NCBI RefSeq assembly: GCF_003182355.1
Contig: NZ_QGTW01000023.1
Span: 1 to 59,813, forward strand
Direction: 5' to 3'
DNA from: Cytobacillus oceanisediminis
Lineage (GTDB): Bacteria > Bacillota > Bacilli > Bacillales > Cytobacillaceae
DNA length: 59,813 nucleotides
The notes under the pieces: model-generated
Told to the model about the DNA's origin: nothing
What the model saw: the letters and a program-made list of their open reading frames with translations, nothing else
Database searches by the model: none
In this document: positions 59,011-59,813 of the stretch, in pieces
Layout: the number at the start of each line of letters is the position of its first letter
Position numbering within the stretch: the stretch's first letter is position 1
Translations under genes and position numbers: made by a program

Positions 59011-59214
59011 TTGGGTTCGCTATTAGCAAAAAAACATGCAGGAGAAGAATGTGTCATTTGCGAGCAGGCTAAAACAAGGGGAATACATCTATACACTTCT
59101 TTTATCTGCACAGATTGTGAAAAAGATTTAATAACAACAGATACAAGCAATCCAAAATATAATTATTACTTAAAGAAACTAAAAAAAATAACCATGCCAG
59201 AAATATTTTCTTAA
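59011..59214 (+). CDS. csfB: Gin (CsfB), anti-sigma-G factor
   Basis: A small zinc-binding protein that inhibits sigma-G (and sigma-E) at inappropriate times in sporulation. The 67 residues include CVIC near the start and ICTDCEKDL in the middle, the treble-clef cysteine pattern of Gin. KTRGIHLYTSFIC corresponds closely to B. subtilis CsfB. TTG 59011 has GGAGGTGG upstream. It is on the plus strand, opposite to the surrounding genes. Confidence 0.93.
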   Translation: MGSLLAKKHAGEECVICEQAKTRGIHLYTSFICTDCEKDLITTDTSNPKYNYYLKKLKKITMPEIFS

Positions 59215-59218
59215 TAGG

Positions 59219-59246
59219 GAGCTCCTCGGATGGGGGCTTTTTATTT
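59219..59246 (+). terminator. Terminator of csfB
   Basis: Plus strand: AGCTCC, a 6-nt loop, GGGGCT and TTTTTA. The stem has one G-T pair. Confidence 0.65.
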
Positions 59247-59450
59247 TTGCTGGGACTTATGCCGATAGGCAAGACAAGATCTGGAGTTGTGGGGAAAGAG
59301 GATAAATGGATTTTTTTACTCCTTTATTAACCATCAAATTATACGAGTTGTTGCTCAAAGCTTCACAGTAAAATTTTCACTGAAAATGCAGGCCATTTGT
59401 GGTTGCTCGATTTAGTGTTATAGCTTTAAAAGAGCGCCATAGAGCCAACT

Positions 59451-59571
59451 GACCGATATATGGAAAAAGTGACCGATAAAAATGAAATCTGACCGATATA
59501 TCGGAAAAGTGACCGATAAAATAAAATTCTGGCCGATAAATCAATAAAAGTGACCGATATTTGCCAAAACA
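59451..59571. repeat. Six-unit array of about 20 bp (GACCGATA core)
   Basis: GACCGATA or GGCCGATA starts at 59451, 59471, 59491, 59511, 59531 and 59552, a period of 20-21 bp. Units 1 and 3 share GACCGATATAT..GAAAA; units 2 and 4 share GACCGATAAAA. So the array also has a 40-bp order. It lies between csfB and the rRNA operon. Confidence 0.8.
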
Positions 59572-59656
59572 AAGGCGAGTGACCAAAATGGCCTCTTTAA
59601 AAAAGCCTCTTTAAGAGAAATAAGCGATATTTATAGCTGAAAAATAAATAAAAACA

Positions 59657-59683
59657 CCAAAAAGAGCACCTATTCAGGTACTC
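59657..59683 (-). terminator. Terminator of the upstream rRNA operon
   Basis: The minus strand has GAGTACCT, a 4-nt loop, AGGTGCTC and TTTTT, directly after 5S rRNA. Confidence 0.88.
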
Positions 59684-59690
59684 TTCATTT

Positions 59691-59808
<118 letters not shown>

Positions 59809-59813
59809 TATTT

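Noticed and set aside
59451..59571. Possible CRISPR array
   Set aside because: Units abut with no separate spacers, the repeated core is only 8 bp, and no cas genes are present.
59377..59586. Minus-strand 69-codon frame through the GACCGATA array
   Set aside because: Its residues are just the translated repeat (YRS..., IGH... recurring); no start signal.

Overview
This 59.8 kb window is core chromosome of a Bacillaceae endospore former. Gene order, sporulation genes (spoIIE, spoVT, yabP, yabQ, yabG, sspF, fin, csfB) and sigma-factor-specific promoters match the origin-proximal segment of the Bacillus subtilis chromosome that lies between two rRNA operons. Moderate AT richness and three dispersed intergenic repeat families suggest a Cytobacillus/Bacillus firmus-like relative, but genus cannot be proven from this window. 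Nearly everything is on the minus strand, so the biological reading direction is from base 59813 down to base 1. The window opens (high end) in the 5S gene of one rRNA operon and closes (low end) in the 16S gene of the next operon, in the same orientation.

Layout in the direction of transcription. (1) 5S rRNA, a 20-bp-period repeat array, and csfB/gin, which is unusually on the plus strand. (2) yaaO, tmk, darA, yaaR, holB, ricT, yabA, trmN6-like yabB, yazA, rsmI: nucleotide supply, clamp loading, replication control, RNA modification. (3) abrB on the plus strand, with Spo0A boxes over its promoter. (4) metS, dayD, yabE, rnmV, ksgA, yabG, veg, sspF, ispE, purR, ridA, spoVG, glmU, prs, ctc, pth, fin, mfd, spoVT. 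(5) yabM, yabN, rqcP, yabP, yabQ, divIC, yabR. (6) a tRNA-Met/tRNA-Glu pair on the plus strand. (7) spoIIE, yabS, yabT, then tilS, hprT, ftsH, coaX, hslO, yacD, cysK. (8) the folate cluster pabB-pabA-pabC-folP-folB-folK with yazB, then dusB, lysS and the next rrn promoter region.

Regulatory sequence is unusually readable. I see twin sigma-A rrn promoters; a sigma-A promoter with 21-bp spacing for spoIIE; sigma-H (spoVG), sigma-B (ctc), sigma-F/G (csfB, fin, sspF, yabS, spoVT) and sigma-K (yabG) candidates; a PurBox pair before purR; Spo0A boxes at abrB; and an ECF-type promoter at 44755-44783 firing antisense into yabE.

No phage, insertion sequence with a transposase, CRISPR array or defence island is present. 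The accessory content is non-coding: family A (long palindromes), family B (long composite repeats) and family C (MITE-like elements with TGTTAAA-type inverted ends). Several sit inside otherwise conserved operons. Start codons were set from ribosome binding sites; several genes use TTG or GTG.
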